Part shown: positions 33,672-42,216 of the stretch, one piece after another
Position numbering within the stretch: the first letter of the stretch is position 1
Layout: every line of letters begins with the position of its first letter
From: Bifidobacterium parmae
Lineage (GTDB): Bacteria; Actinomycetota; Actinomycetes; Actinomycetales; Bifidobacteriaceae
Reading direction: 5' to 3'
Assembly (NCBI RefSeq): GCF_002860365.1
Contig: NZ_NMWT01000001.1
Location: 200,921 to 264,920, forward strand
Length of the DNA: 64,000 nt
Program-made: the position numbers and the translations under genes
The notes under the pieces: model-generated
Told to the model about the DNA's origin: nothing
The model's input: the letters and a program-made list of their open reading frames with translations, nothing else
Database searches by the model: none

Positions 33672-34775
33672 ATGGAACCACCACAGATGCCGGCCACCAA
33701 GGAACGGCTGACACGACTCATCGACGCCATGACGGACAACCTCGTCTCCATCGCGTCCAACGATGGTGAGGGGCTGTGGAAGGTCGGCGACGTCGTCATC
33801 GACGACAAGAGCTGGAACGTCTGGAACTGGCCGCAAGGCGTCGGCCTGTACGGTCTGTACCGCAACTACGAGGTCACCGGCAACGCCAAGGCGCTCAAGG
33901 CCGTCACCGCATGGTTCGACGCCCGCCTCGCCGAAGACAGCCCGAACAAGAACGTCAACACGATGTGTCCGCTGCTCACCATGGCCTACCTGTACGAACG
34001 CACCGGCGACAGCCGCCTGCGGCCCTACCTCGAGCAGTGGGCCCGCTGGGCGTGCGAGAGCATGCCGCGCACCGACCTGGGCGGCATGCAGCACATCACG
34101 CTCGGCGAACCCCACCACAACCAGCTGTGGGCCGACACGCTCGTCATGACCGTGCTCCCGCTCGCCAAGATCGGCCGCCTGCTCGGCGTCAGCCGCTACG
34201 TCGAAGAGGCGAAATACCAGTTCCTGATCCACATCAAGTACCTGATGGACAACACCACCGGACTGTGGTTCCACGGCTGGACCTTCGACGAACACCACAA
34301 CTTCGTCGGCGCCCACTGGGCGCGCGGCAACTGCTGGGCCACCATCGCAATCCCCGAGATCATTGACATCCTCGGACTCAAGGAAGGCGACGCGCTGTAC
34401 CGGTGGCTCACCGCCGTGCTCGAAGCGCAGGCCGAGGCCCTCGCCGCGCACCAGAGCGACAGCGGCCTGTGGCACACGCTCATCGACGACGAGGGCTCCT
34501 ACCTCGAATCCTCCGGCACCGCCGGCATCGCCTACGGCATCCTCAGGGCCGTGCACCACGGCCACCTCGACGAGAAGTACCTCGACGTCGCCTACCGCGC
34601 CGTCGCCGGGCTCATCGACCGGATCGACGAACACGGCTCGGTCGCCGGCGTCTCCGTCGGCACCGGCATGGGATCGGACTTCGACTACTACCGCGGCATC
34701 GACATCTCGCCAATGCCCTACGGGCAGTCGCTCACCATCCTCGCATTCACCGAGATGCTCGTCTCCTACTGCTGA
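33672..34775 (+). CDS. Unsaturated uronyl hydrolase, GH105 type
   Basis: This is a 367-residue (alpha/alpha)6-barrel hydrolase with no signal peptide, so it is cytoplasmic. It removes 4,5-unsaturated uronic acid (galacturonyl or glucuronyl) from short oligosaccharides made by lyases. Fold marks are NVWNWPQGVGLYGLYRNYEV, HNQLWADTLVMTVLPLAKIG with the probable catalytic Asp, HWARGNCWATIAIPE and SSGTAGIAYGILRA, as in YteR/YesR proteins. The following genes provide the enzymes that act on the released unsaturated uronate. GH88 is the alternative family. Confidence 0.85.
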   Translation: MEPPQMPATKERLTRLIDAMTDNLVSIASNDGEGLWKVGDVVIDDKSWNVWNWPQGVGLYGLYRNYEVTGNAKALKAVTAWFDARLAEDSPNKNVNTMCPLLTMAYLYERTGDSRLRPYLEQWARWACESMPRTDLGGMQHITLGEPHHNQLWADTLVMTVLPLAKIGRLLGVSRYVEEAKYQFLIHIKYLMDNTTGLWFHGWTFDEHHNFVGAHWARGNCWATIAIPEIIDILGLKEGDALYRWLTAVLEAQAEALAAHQSDSGLWHTLIDDEGSYLESSGTAGIAYGILRAVHHGHLDEKYLDVAYRAVAGLIDRIDEHGSVAGVSVGTGMGSDFDYYRGIDISPMPYGQSLTILAFTEMLVSYC

Positions 34776-34850
34776 CCACCACCAACCATCAACCACCACC
34801 AACCAACCACATCACCCATCGGGAAGAGGGAAACCTCGGAAAGGACCATC

Positions 34851-35657
34851 ATGGGGTACGACATGAGCAAGTTCTCGCTCGAAGGCAAGGTCGCGCTCGT
34901 CACCGGCGCCAGCTACGGCATCGGCTTCGCCATCGCCACCGCCTTCGCCGCCGCCGGCGCGAAGATCGCCTTCAACGACCGCAGCCAGGAGGCCGTCGAC
35001 CGCGGCCTCGCCTCCTACAAGGAGGCCGGCATCGAGGCCCACGGCTACGTCGCCGACGTCACCGACGAGGAGGCCGTCGCCGGCCTCGTCGAGAACATCG
35101 AGAAGGACCTCGGCACCATCGACATCCTCGTCAACAACGCCGGCATCATCAAGCGCATCCCGATGCTCGAGATGTCCGCCGCCGACTTCCGCCAGGTCAT
35201 CGACGTCGACCTCAACGGCCCGTTCATCGTCTCCAAGGCCGTCATCCCCGGCATGATCGCCAAGGGCCACGGCAAGATCATCAACATCTGCTCGATGATG
35301 AGCGAGCTCGGCCGCGAGACCGTCTCCGCCTACGCCGCCGCCAAGGGCGGACTGAAGATGCTCACCCGCAACATCTGCTCCGAATACGGCGAGGCCAACA
35401 TCCAGTGCAACGCCATCGGACCCGGCTACATCGCCACCCCGCAGACCGCCCCGCTGCGCGAACGCCAGCCCGACGGCTCCCGCCACCCCTTCGACGCGTT
35501 CATCGTCGCCAAGACGCCCGCCGCCCGCTGGGGCACCCCCGAGGACCTCCAGGGCCCCGCCGTCTTCCTCGCCTCCGACGCCTCCGACTTCGTCAACGGC
35601 CACGTCCTCTACGTCGACGGCGGCATCCTGGCCTACATCGGCAAGCAGCCTCAGTGA
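34851..35657 (+). CDS. kduD: SDR dehydrogenase, KduD/gluconate 5-dehydrogenase type
   Basis: This is a 268-residue short-chain dehydrogenase: cofactor motif TGASYGIG, NNAG (VNNAGIIKR), catalytic Tyr161 and Lys165 in SAYAAAKGG, and the KduD/IdnO-type sequence PGYIATPQTAPLRE. In this locus the likely reaction is reduction of 2,5-diketo-3-deoxygluconate to 2-keto-3-deoxygluconate, placing it between the RpiB-like isomerase and KDG kinase. GGAAAGG precedes ATG 34851. The gluconate 5-dehydrogenase name is the alternative. Confidence 0.85.
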   Translation: MGYDMSKFSLEGKVALVTGASYGIGFAIATAFAAAGAKIAFNDRSQEAVDRGLASYKEAGIEAHGYVADVTDEEAVAGLVENIEKDLGTIDILVNNAGIIKRIPMLEMSAADFRQVIDVDLNGPFIVSKAVIPGMIAKGHGKIINICSMMSELGRETVSAYAAAKGGLKMLTRNICSEYGEANIQCNAIGPGYIATPQTAPLRERQPDGSRHPFDAFIVAKTPAARWGTPEDLQGPAVFLASDASDFVNGHVLYVDGGILAYIGKQPQ

Positions 35658-35671
35658 AAGGAACCACGCAT

Positions 35672-36310
35672 ATGAAGATCGCACTGATCAACGAGAACTC
35701 GCAGGCGGCCAAGAACGGCGTCATCGAGAAGGCCCTCACGAAGGTCGCCGCCACGCACGGCCACGAGGTGTTCAACTACGGCATGTACGCCGCCGACGAC
35801 GCCGCGCAGCTCACCTACGTGCAGAACGGCATCCTCGCCGCCGCCCTCCTCAACACGAAGGCCGCCGACTACGTCGTCACCGGCTGCGGCACCGGCGAAG
35901 GCGCGATGCTCGCGCTCAACAGCTTCCCCGGCGTGATCTGCGGCCACGTCGAGGACCCGCTCGACGCGTACACCTTCTCCCAGATCAACGACGGCAACGC
36001 CATCGCCATCCCGTTCGCCCTCAAGAACGGCTGGGGCCAGGAGCTCAACCTCGAATACATCTTCGAGAAGCTGTGGATCGAACAGCCGGGAACCGGCTAT
36101 CCGAAGGAGCGCGTCGTGCCCGAGCAGCGCAACAAGAAGATCCTCGACGGCGTGCGCGCCGCCGCCTACCGCCCGCTCGTCGACATCTACGAGGCGCTCG
36201 ACCCTGAACTCGTCAAGGGCGCGTTCGCGGGGGAGCGGTTCAAGGAGTACTTCACCGCCAACGCCGAGGACGGCGACGTGAAGGACTACGTGCTCTCGCT
36301 CATCGGCTGA
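35672..36310 (+). CDS. RpiB/LacB-family isomerase, probable unsaturated-uronate (DhuI-like) isomerase
   Basis: This is a 212-residue sugar isomerase of the RpiB/LacAB fold (MKIALINENSQAAKN, then VVTGCGTGEGAMLALN with the anion-binding Cys/Gly loop, and GVICGHVEDPLDAYTFSQIND). It is longer than typical RpiB (about 150) with a C-terminal helical extension. RpiB-like enzymes replace KduI as the 5-keto-4-deoxyuronate ketol-isomerase in some lyase pathways of Gram-positives. Its place directly after kduD and GH105 makes that role likely here. No KduI is present in the window. GAAAGGA precedes the ATG. Confidence 0.78.
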   Translation: MKIALINENSQAAKNGVIEKALTKVAATHGHEVFNYGMYAADDAAQLTYVQNGILAAALLNTKAADYVVTGCGTGEGAMLALNSFPGVICGHVEDPLDAYTFSQINDGNAIAIPFALKNGWGQELNLEYIFEKLWIEQPGTGYPKERVVPEQRNKKILDGVRAAAYRPLVDIYEALDPELVKGAFAGERFKEYFTANAEDGDVKDYVLSLIG

Positions 36311-36318
36311 GCGGGAGC

Positions 36319-36436
36319 ACCCCCTCAGTCGGCTTCGCCGCCAGCTCCCCCTGAAGGGGGCGCGGGGAATGGGATGCCGTTCTTTGCTCCCCCTCCCTCA
36401 GGGGAGCTGACCGGCTGTAGGCCGGACTGAGGGGGT
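36319..36436. repeat. Paired palindromic repeat, left side of the LacI gene
   Basis: Two units face each other: ACCCCCTCAGT with a TCGGC/GCCG hairpin and a CTCCCCCTGAAGGGGG hairpin, then the inverse CTCCCTCAGGGGAG, a CCGGC/GCCGG hairpin and ACTGAGGGGGT. Together they form a 118-bp inverted pair. A similar pair lies on the other side of the gene at 37595-37716. Confidence 0.85.
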
Positions 36437-36484
36437 GTCTCATTTGCGCAAATAACGTGCAATTCGTTTGACATTGTTCGTGTA

Positions 36485-36514
36485 GCATGGAAATCACGAC
36501 GAAGTTTTCCATGC
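36485..36514. promoter_or_regulatory. LacI-type operator upstream of the first LacI gene
   Basis: GCATGGAAA (36485-36493) and TTTCCATGC (36506-36514) form perfect 9-bp arms with a 12-bp spacer, 16 bp before the ATG and overlapping the probable transcription start. The half-site TGGAAA matches those at the GH105 and transporter promoters, suggesting autoregulation. TTGACA at 36468-36473 is a possible -35 box. Confidence 0.6.
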
Positions 36515-36529
36515 AGGAGGTCAATCATC

Positions 36530-37594
36530 ATGGCGGAAGCGACCATCACCGATGTGGCGAAGGCCGCGGGAGTCGCGGCATCGACGGTGTCGCGCGCGCT
36601 GAACGGCGGCAACGTGAAGGCGGAGACCCGTGACCGCATCATGCAGCTCGCACGGCAGATGGGATATCGCGGCGCGGCCGTCGCCCCCGCGCGTCCGACG
36701 CGCGAGACCGCCGCAGAAGGCGGCGCACGCGGCAACCTGGGCGTCGTCGTCTCCGGCATCGGCAACTTCTACTTCACCGACATCTTCAAAGGACTGTTCT
36801 CGGTCGCGCAGAACGCGAAATACCGCCTGTTCGTGGCCGACCTGGACGCCTCGGGCGACCGCGTCGACACGCTGCAGAGCGTGATCGGCGCGTCCGAAGG
36901 CCAGATCCTCGTCTCGCCGCGGCTGAGCGACGCCGAACTGAAACGCTACTGCGACCCGGCCACCACCGTATTCACCAACCGTCAGGTCGAGGGATTCTCC
37001 ACCGTCGGCATCGACGACGCGTCCGGCATCCTCCAGGCCGTGCGCCACCTCGCCTCGCTCGGGCACAGACACATCGCCTACATCTCCGGCTCCGGCAGCT
37101 CCTACGCCAACATGGTGCGCTGCCGGACCTGCATCGACGCCGCGAAATCCTACGGCATGGACTGCATCGTCATCGGACCGTTCGAACCCACCTACGCGGG
37201 CGGCGTCAACGCGGGCGACGCGCTGTTGCTCGAACCCGAGATCACCGGCGTCGTCGCGTTCAACGACCTCGTCGCCACCGGACTCATCGGGCGTCTGTCC
37301 GAGCGCGGCGTCGACATCCCCGGCGAGGTGAGCGTGATCGGCGTCGACGATTCCGTGCTCGCACGTGTCGTGCGCCCACAACTGACGACGATCGACGTGC
37401 GGCAGGAGCGCATGGGCGCGCTCGCCATGCAGATGCTCATCAACAAGATCGAATCCGCGGCGTTCCCCGAGGACGCCGCCGAGGCCGCCGAACCGCAGGT
37501 GGAGCTCGTGCCCGAGATCCTCGTCACCAGGGAATCCACCGGCGTCGCGCCCAAGTCCGTGGAGGACGACGCGCAGATCGACGAGGCGGCGTGA
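36530..37594 (+). CDS. LacI-family regulator of the uronate locus
   Basis: This is a 354-residue repressor. The N-terminal LacI helix-turn-helix and hinge read ITDVAKAAGVAASTVSRALN; residues about 65-330 form the periplasmic-binding-like sugar sensor (GVVVSGIGNFYFTDIFKGLF, VSVIGVDDSVLARVVRPQL). CAGGAGG lies before the ATG. It sits between the catabolic genes and the transporter genes, flanked on both sides by paired palindromes. The shared TGGAAA operator-like sites suggest it controls both groups; the inducer is probably an intermediate of the oligosaccharide. Confidence 0.9.
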   Translation: MAEATITDVAKAAGVAASTVSRALNGGNVKAETRDRIMQLARQMGYRGAAVAPARPTRETAAEGGARGNLGVVVSGIGNFYFTDIFKGLFSVAQNAKYRLFVADLDASGDRVDTLQSVIGASEGQILVSPRLSDAELKRYCDPATTVFTNRQVEGFSTVGIDDASGILQAVRHLASLGHRHIAYISGSGSSYANMVRCRTCIDAAKSYGMDCIVIGPFEPTYAGGVNAGDALLLEPEITGVVAFNDLVATGLIGRLSERGVDIPGEVSVIGVDDSVLARVVRPQLTTIDVRQERMGALAMQMLINKIESAAFPEDAAEAAEPQVELVPEILVTRESTGVAPKSVEDDAQIDEAA

Positions 37595-37716
37595 CCTCCT
37601 CCTCAGTCACGCGAAGCGTGACAGCTCCCCCTGAAGGGGGAGCAAGAAAGAGAAGTGTTCACCCTGCGCCCCCTTCAGGGGGAGCTGGCCGGCCGTAAGA
37701 CCGGACCGAGGGGATG
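37595..37716. repeat. Paired palindromic repeat, right side of the LacI gene
   Basis: A direct unit (CCTCCTCAGT, stem GTCACGC/GCGTGAC, hairpin CTCCCCCTGAAGGGGGAG) is followed by an inverted unit (CCCCCTTCAGGGGG, AGCTGGCCGGCCGTAAG region, GACCGAGGGG). The organisation matches 36319-36436, though the first-hairpin stem differs and is compensated. Confidence 0.85.
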
Positions 37717-37730
37717 CCCCGCAACGCATG

Positions 37731-37765
37731 AAAGGTCCCGTTTCCGATGAGGAGCGGGACCTTTT
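37731..37765 (+). terminator. Terminator of the LacI gene
   Basis: The arms AAAGGTCCCG (37731-37740) and CGGGACCTTT (37755-37764) form a perfect 10-bp stem with a 14-nt loop, followed by TTCC. Confidence 0.85.
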
Positions 37766-37786
37766 CCTATGCCCCGACAAGAACTC

Positions 37787-37887
37787 TGGAAACTATTTGC
37801 GGAAACAAATGGAAACAGTTGCGTGTCGCTGGAAATGTTTGCTATAGTGATTCATGTCACGGAAAACATCGGTGAAGATGGTTTCCA
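37787..37887 (+). promoter_or_regulatory. Promoter/operator region of the sugar transporter operon
   Basis: TTGCGT (37819-37824), an 18-bp spacer and TATAGT (37843-37848) form a promoter. TGGAAA half-sites lie at 37787, 37810 and 37830, GGAAAC at 37801, and TTTCCA at 37882. Their density and placement around the promoter suggest LacI-type control shared with the GH105 operon. Confidence 0.65.
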
Positions 37888-37949
37888 ATCACACTCAGGC
37901 CGGTGGTCGAGGACGATCAACCCACGGCACATCAAGAAAGGTTGCAGTA

Positions 37950-39254
37950 ATGAAGTTCGGCAAGAAAATCATCGCGGCGGTCGCGGCCGGCGCGGCGATG
38001 CTCTCCATGGCTGCGTGCGGCAGCGGTTCCAATTCCTCCGATGGCAAGGACGTCAACACCCTGACGGTCGCCTGGTGGGGCAACCAGCAGCGCAACGAGC
38101 GTCAGGCCAAGGTCAACAAGCTGTTCGAGCAGGCCAACAAGGGCGTCACCGTCAACGGCCAGTTCTCCGAATGGGACGACTACTGGAAGAAGCTGTCCAC
38201 CAACGCGGCCGGCAAGCAGATGCCCGACGTGATCGCGATGGACTACTCCTACCTCCAGCAGTACGTCGACAACGGCCTCCTGCTCGACCTCGACCAGTAC
38301 CTCGGCAAGACCATCAAGACCGACGACATCGACAAGAACGTGCTCGAGGCCGGCAAGCTTGACGGCAAGACCTACGCGCTGAGCCTCGGCAACACCGCTC
38401 CGGCACTCATCTACAACAAGACGCTGCTCGACAAGGCCGGCATCGAGGTCCCGGACCAGATGACCACCGACGACTTCATCGACATCTCCAAGCAGGTGTA
38501 CGAGAAGACCGGCGTCAAGACCAACTACCGCTACTACGAGGCCTCCGAGCTGCTCGAATACCAGCTGCGCGGCGAAGGCAAGACCCTGTTCGCCGACGGC
38601 AAGCTCGGCGCCAGCGCCAAGGACGTGGAGAAGTACCTCGACGTCTACCAGACCGGCATCGAGGACGGCTGGCACATCAGCCCGGAGATCTTCGCCCAGA
38701 TCAAGGCCGGCTCCGTCGAGCAGGACCCGCTGGTCTACGGCTCCGACCCGTCCGCCCGCTCCTGGTGCTCCTTCAAGTTCACCTCCCACTTCACCTCGAT
38801 GCAGTCCGTGCTCACCGACGGCACCGAACTGGCCATGACCACCTGGCCGGCCAAGAACACGAAGAAGGCCGACTACGTCAAGCCCGCCATGTTCTTCGCG
38901 ATCTCCAAGAGCGCCAAGAACCCGGAGCTCGCCGCCAAGTACATCGACTTCTACACGAACAACGAGGACGCCGTGAAGGCCATGTCCACCGACCGCGGCC
39001 TGCCGATCAACTCCAAGATGATGGACGCCCTGGAGCCGAGCCTCGCCGACACCGACAAGAAGTCCGTCGCGTTCCTCAACGACCAGGTCATCCCGAACAG
39101 CTCGAAGATCAACCCGCCGGCGCCCGCCGCCGCCACCGAGTTCAACTCCACGATGCTGCCGACCGCCGAGGAGAACGTCCTGTACAAGAAGAACACCGCC
39201 GCCGAAGCCGCCAAGACGCTGGTCGACGAGGCCAACGACGCCCTGGCGAAGTAA
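37950..39254 (+). CDS. Sugar ABC transporter substrate-binding lipoprotein
   Basis: This 434-residue extracellular binding protein is anchored by lipid at Cys23 (lipobox SMAAC). The mature protein has the solute-binding type 1 pattern: LTVAWWGNQQRNERQAKVNK at the start, then YALSLGNTAPALIYNKTLLDKAG, and a helical C-terminal half with AAKYIDFYTNNEDAVKAM. AAGAAAGG lies upstream of ATG 37950. With the two permeases downstream it forms an oligosaccharide importer. Given the neighbours, the ligand is probably an oligosaccharide carrying an unsaturated uronic acid. Confidence 0.9.
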   Translation: MKFGKKIIAAVAAGAAMLSMAACGSGSNSSDGKDVNTLTVAWWGNQQRNERQAKVNKLFEQANKGVTVNGQFSEWDDYWKKLSTNAAGKQMPDVIAMDYSYLQQYVDNGLLLDLDQYLGKTIKTDDIDKNVLEAGKLDGKTYALSLGNTAPALIYNKTLLDKAGIEVPDQMTTDDFIDISKQVYEKTGVKTNYRYYEASELLEYQLRGEGKTLFADGKLGASAKDVEKYLDVYQTGIEDGWHISPEIFAQIKAGSVEQDPLVYGSDPSARSWCSFKFTSHFTSMQSVLTDGTELAMTTWPAKNTKKADYVKPAMFFAISKSAKNPELAAKYIDFYTNNEDAVKAMSTDRGLPINSKMMDALEPSLADTDKKSVAFLNDQVIPNSSKINPPAPAAATEFNSTMLPTAEENVLYKKNTAAEAAKTLVDEANDALAK

Positions 39255-39370
39255 GGAGGCCCGATCGACACCAGACCATGACGCCGCCGCCGGCCCTTCC
39301 ACTCAACCGACAATCGACGGCCGGCGGCGGACACCACAATCTCCTTTTCCTTCCAACTACTCCTCCTTCA

Positions 39371-39408
39371 GACGAAAGCCGGACATGGCTTGACGCAAAG
39401 CGACGTCC
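39371..39408 (+). terminator. Attenuator-like hairpin between binding protein and permease
   Basis: The perfect 14-bp arms GACGAAAGCCGGAC (39371-39384) and its complement (39395-39408) enclose a 10-nt loop. There is no good T run, so partial termination or 3'-end protection is likely, giving more binding protein than permease. Confidence 0.65.
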
Positions 39409-39453
39409 GGCTTTCGTCGTCTCCACACACTTCATTCTTCGAAAGGCATGGCA

Positions 39454-40434
39454 ATGTCCCACGCAACCGCAGCGGCGCCCGTCTCGGCGCGCAACGCGAA
39501 CACGGCGAGGAAGACCGCCGGGGTGACGTTCCGCAAGGAAGGCGCGCTACGCCGCTTCCTCAACAAGGAGAGCGTCGCCGGATACGTCTGCGCCTCCCCG
39601 TTCATCTTCGGCTTCCTCATGTTCATGATCGTCCCGATGGTGCTCTCCCTCTACTACTCGTTCACCGACTACAGCATCATCGGCGAGGCCTCCTGGATCG
39701 GCCTCGACAACTACGTCGAGATGTTCACCCAGGACGACCTGTTCTGGAAATCCCTCGGCGTGACCTTCCTGTTCGCCCTCATCTCCGTGCCGCTCAAGCT
39801 CATCTTCGCGCTGTTCGTGGCCATGCTGCTGCTCAAGAACTCCAAGGCCTCCGGCTTCTACCGCGCCGCCTACTACCTGCCGTCCATCCTCGGCGGCTCC
39901 GTCGCCATCGCCGTCCTGTGGAAGCAGATGTTCGCCTCCGACGGCACCATCAACCAGGTGCTCGGCCTGTTCGGCGTCAAGTCCGACTTCGCCTGGCTCG
40001 GCAACACGAAGACCGCCATCTGGACGCTCATCATCCTGGCCGTCTGGCAGTTCGGCTCCTCGATGCTGATCTTCCTCGCGTCCCTCAAGCAGATCCCCGC
40101 CGAACTCTACGAGGCCGCCAGCGTCGACGGCGCCTCCAAGTGGACGCAGTTCTGGAAGATCACCCTGCCCCTGCTCACCCCGACCATCTTCTTCAATCTG
40201 GTCATGCAGATGATCAACGGCTTCCTGGCCTTCACCCAGTGCTACATCATCACGCAGGGCAAGCCGATGAACTCCACCCTGTTCTACATGGTCCACATGT
40301 ACGACGAATCCTTCACCAACTACCACGCGGGATACGGCGCCGCGATGGCCTGGGTCATGCTGATCCTGGTCGGCGCGTTCACCCTGTTCCTGTTCGCCAC
40401 CAAGCGTTTCTGGGTCTACGACGAGGAGGCCTGA
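39454..40434 (+). CDS. Sugar ABC transporter permease, MalF type
   Basis: This is a 326-residue inner-membrane permease with about six helices after a cytoplasmic start of about 45 residues. It ends with the EAA motif region ELYEAASVDGASKWTQFWKI that contacts the ATPase. GAAAGG at 39441-39446 favours ATG 39454 over the ATG at 39448. It pairs with the MalG-type permease starting 7 bp after its stop. No ATPase is encoded nearby, so a shared MsiK-type ATPase elsewhere is presumed. Confidence 0.9.
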   Translation: MSHATAAAPVSARNANTARKTAGVTFRKEGALRRFLNKESVAGYVCASPFIFGFLMFMIVPMVLSLYYSFTDYSIIGEASWIGLDNYVEMFTQDDLFWKSLGVTFLFALISVPLKLIFALFVAMLLLKNSKASGFYRAAYYLPSILGGSVAIAVLWKQMFASDGTINQVLGLFGVKSDFAWLGNTKTAIWTLIILAVWQFGSSMLIFLASLKQIPAELYEAASVDGASKWTQFWKITLPLLTPTIFFNLVMQMINGFLAFTQCYIITQGKPMNSTLFYMVHMYDESFTNYHAGYGAAMAWVMLILVGAFTLFLFATKRFWVYDEEA

Positions 40435-40440
40435 TCCATC

Positions 40441-41322
40441 ATGACCACTGCGACTTCAACCACCCCGGTCCGCAACGCGCCGCGCGTCAAGCCCGGCCGC
40501 ATCGTCTACCACGTGCTCGTCTTCGCGTTCGCGCTGCTCATGCTCTACCCGATCGCGTGGATGGTGTTCAGCTCCTTCAAGCCCACGAAGACCGTGTTCA
40601 CCACCGCCGGCGAGCTGTTCCCGACCACATGGACGCTCGACAACTACGTCAACGGCTTCCGCGGCTTCGAACCCGGCATCCCGTTCTTCCGCTACATCGG
40701 CAACTCGCTGTTCATCGCCGTGACCGCCACGATCGGCACCGTGTTCTCCTCCGCGATCGTCGCCTACGCGCTGAGCCGCCTCAAGTTCAAGGGCAACAAG
40801 ACGCTGTTCGTCGCCATGATGATCTCAATGATGCTGCCCGCCCAGGTGCTCATGGTCCCGCAGTACCTGTGGTACCAGAAGCTCGGCTGGACCAACTCCT
40901 ACCTGCCGCTCATCGTGCCCTACTGCTTCGCCATCCAGGGATTCTTCATCTACCTGATGATGAACTTCATCGACGGCATCCCGAAGAGCCTCGACGAGGC
41001 GGCGAAGATCGACGGCTGCTCCTTCTACGGCATCTTCGCCCGCGTGATCTTCCCGCTGCTCACCCCGGCGCTCGTCACCGGCTGCATCTTCTCCTTCATG
41101 TGGCGCTGGGACGACTTCCTCGGAGCCCTGCTGTACGTGTCCGACACCGAGAAGTACCCGGTGGCCCTCGCGCTCAAGCTCTTCTCCGACCCCGGCTCCT
41201 CCTCCGACTACGGCGCCCTGTTCGCCATGGCGTCCGTCTCCATCCTTCCCTCGGTGCTCATCTTCCTCTTCTTCCAGAAGTATCTGGTCGAAGGCGTGAG
41301 CACCTCGGGACTCAAGGGCTGA
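40441..41322 (+). CDS. Sugar ABC transporter permease, MalG type
   Basis: This is a 293-residue permease with about six helices. Marks are the N-terminal helix LVFAFALLMLYPIAWMVFSS, the FFRYIGNSLFIAV loop and the EAA motif SLDEAAKIDGCSFYGIFARV. It is the second subunit of the importer. The ribosome site GAGGAGG lies within the end of the previous gene, so translation is coupled. It is followed by a hairpin and a YesL-like gene. Confidence 0.9.
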   Translation: MTTATSTTPVRNAPRVKPGRIVYHVLVFAFALLMLYPIAWMVFSSFKPTKTVFTTAGELFPTTWTLDNYVNGFRGFEPGIPFFRYIGNSLFIAVTATIGTVFSSAIVAYALSRLKFKGNKTLFVAMMISMMLPAQVLMVPQYLWYQKLGWTNSYLPLIVPYCFAIQGFFIYLMMNFIDGIPKSLDEAAKIDGCSFYGIFARVIFPLLTPALVTGCIFSFMWRWDDFLGALLYVSDTEKYPVALALKLFSDPGSSSDYGALFAMASVSILPSVLIFLFFQKYLVEGVSTSGLKG

Positions 41323-41367
41323 GGCTTCCTCCTCCTTCGACTCCAGCCCGCATCGCCGCCGCGCACC

Positions 41368-41410
41368 CGCCGCCATGGACTTGCTACCTCCTTCCTTCCC
41401 CATGGCGGCG
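41368..41410 (+). promoter_or_regulatory. Hairpin between permease and YesL-like gene
   Basis: CGCCGCCATGG (41368-41378) and CCATGGCGGCG (41400-41410) form perfect 11-bp arms around a 21-nt loop. There is no T tail, so it is more likely an mRNA stability element than a terminator. Confidence 0.55.
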
Positions 41411-41472
41411 GAGGCCGGCGCCGCTCCATATTCCGCATATCCGTTCCATCACCAGAAAGCCGGTTGACCACC

Positions 41473-42216
41473 ATGAGCCTGTTCTCGCTGTTCTACAACG
41501 GTCGGAGCCATGAATCCGAGCGTCAGGCCAACCCGCAGGGCATCCACCTGTTCTTCGCCGTCATCAAGTGGCATTGGGGCCGCCTGATCGGCCTCAACGT
41601 CATGTTCATCCTCTCCTGCGTGCCGATCGTCACCATCCCCTGCGCGATGACCGCGATGAGCGCCGTCCTCGGGCGCATGGTTCAGCGCCGCATCTGCTAC
41701 CCGTTCCACGACTACTGGCGCGAGTTCACGCGCGAATGGAAACGCTCCACGGCCTGCGGCGCCGTCATGTTCGGCGTGCTCGCCGCCGCCCTGTTCGGCA
41801 TGCTCTTCTACCCGCGTTCCGGCATGCCCGGCGGCTACGCGCTCGCCGGCCTGTGCCTCGTCGCCGCGCTGTTCGACGTCATGGTGATGATGATCGTCTT
41901 CCCGCTCGTCGCGTTCACCGACCTGCCCGTCCCCGCCGTGCTCAGGAACGCCGTCCTGCTCACCCAGATGCGGTTGGGCCGGATGGCCGCCGCGCTCGCC
42001 GCGCTCGCCGGCCTCACGGCCGTCACCTACCTCGGCATGCCGTTCACCGTGCTCGTCCCGCCGCTGTTCGGATGCTCGCTCGCCGGCCTGATCGGCGTGT
42101 TCGCCGCATGGGACGGGATGAAGCGCCACGTGATCGTCGACATGGCCGACCACGTCACGGCGGGACGCGACGTCGCGTCCGCCGCCGTGGCGGACGGCGG
42201 GGAGGACGCGCGATGA
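41473..42216 (+). CDS. DUF624/YesL-like membrane protein
   Basis: This is a 247-residue membrane protein with about five helices and the family start region FYNGRSH, then WGRLIGLNVMFILSCVPIVTI and CYPFHDYWREFTREWK. YesL-like proteins are often encoded with oligosaccharide ABC importers and rhamnogalacturonan genes; their function is not known. ATG 41473 was chosen; a TTG at 41464 is possible. Its stop overlaps the start of the next LacI gene (ATGA), so the two are co-translated. Confidence 0.8.
   Translation: MSLFSLFYNGRSHESERQANPQGIHLFFAVIKWHWGRLIGLNVMFILSCVPIVTIPCAMTAMSAVLGRMVQRRICYPFHDYWREFTREWKRSTACGAVMFGVLAAALFGMLFYPRSGMPGGYALAGLCLVAALFDVMVMMIVFPLVAFTDLPVPAVLRNAVLLTQMRLGRMAAALAALAGLTAVTYLGMPFTVLVPPLFGCSLAGLIGVFAAWDGMKRHVIVDMADHVTAGRDVASAAVADGGEDAR

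Noticed and set aside
34403-35671. N-terminal extension of the RpiB-like protein across kduD
   Set aside because: The sequence is a His/Arg-rich frame shadow of GH105 and kduD. The RpiB fold starts at ATG 35672 with its own ribosome site.
41568-42212. N-terminal extension of the second LacI regulator
   Set aside because: The upstream part is an Arg/His-rich shadow of the YesL-like gene. The LacI helix-turn-helix begins right at ATG 42213, which overlaps the previous stop.
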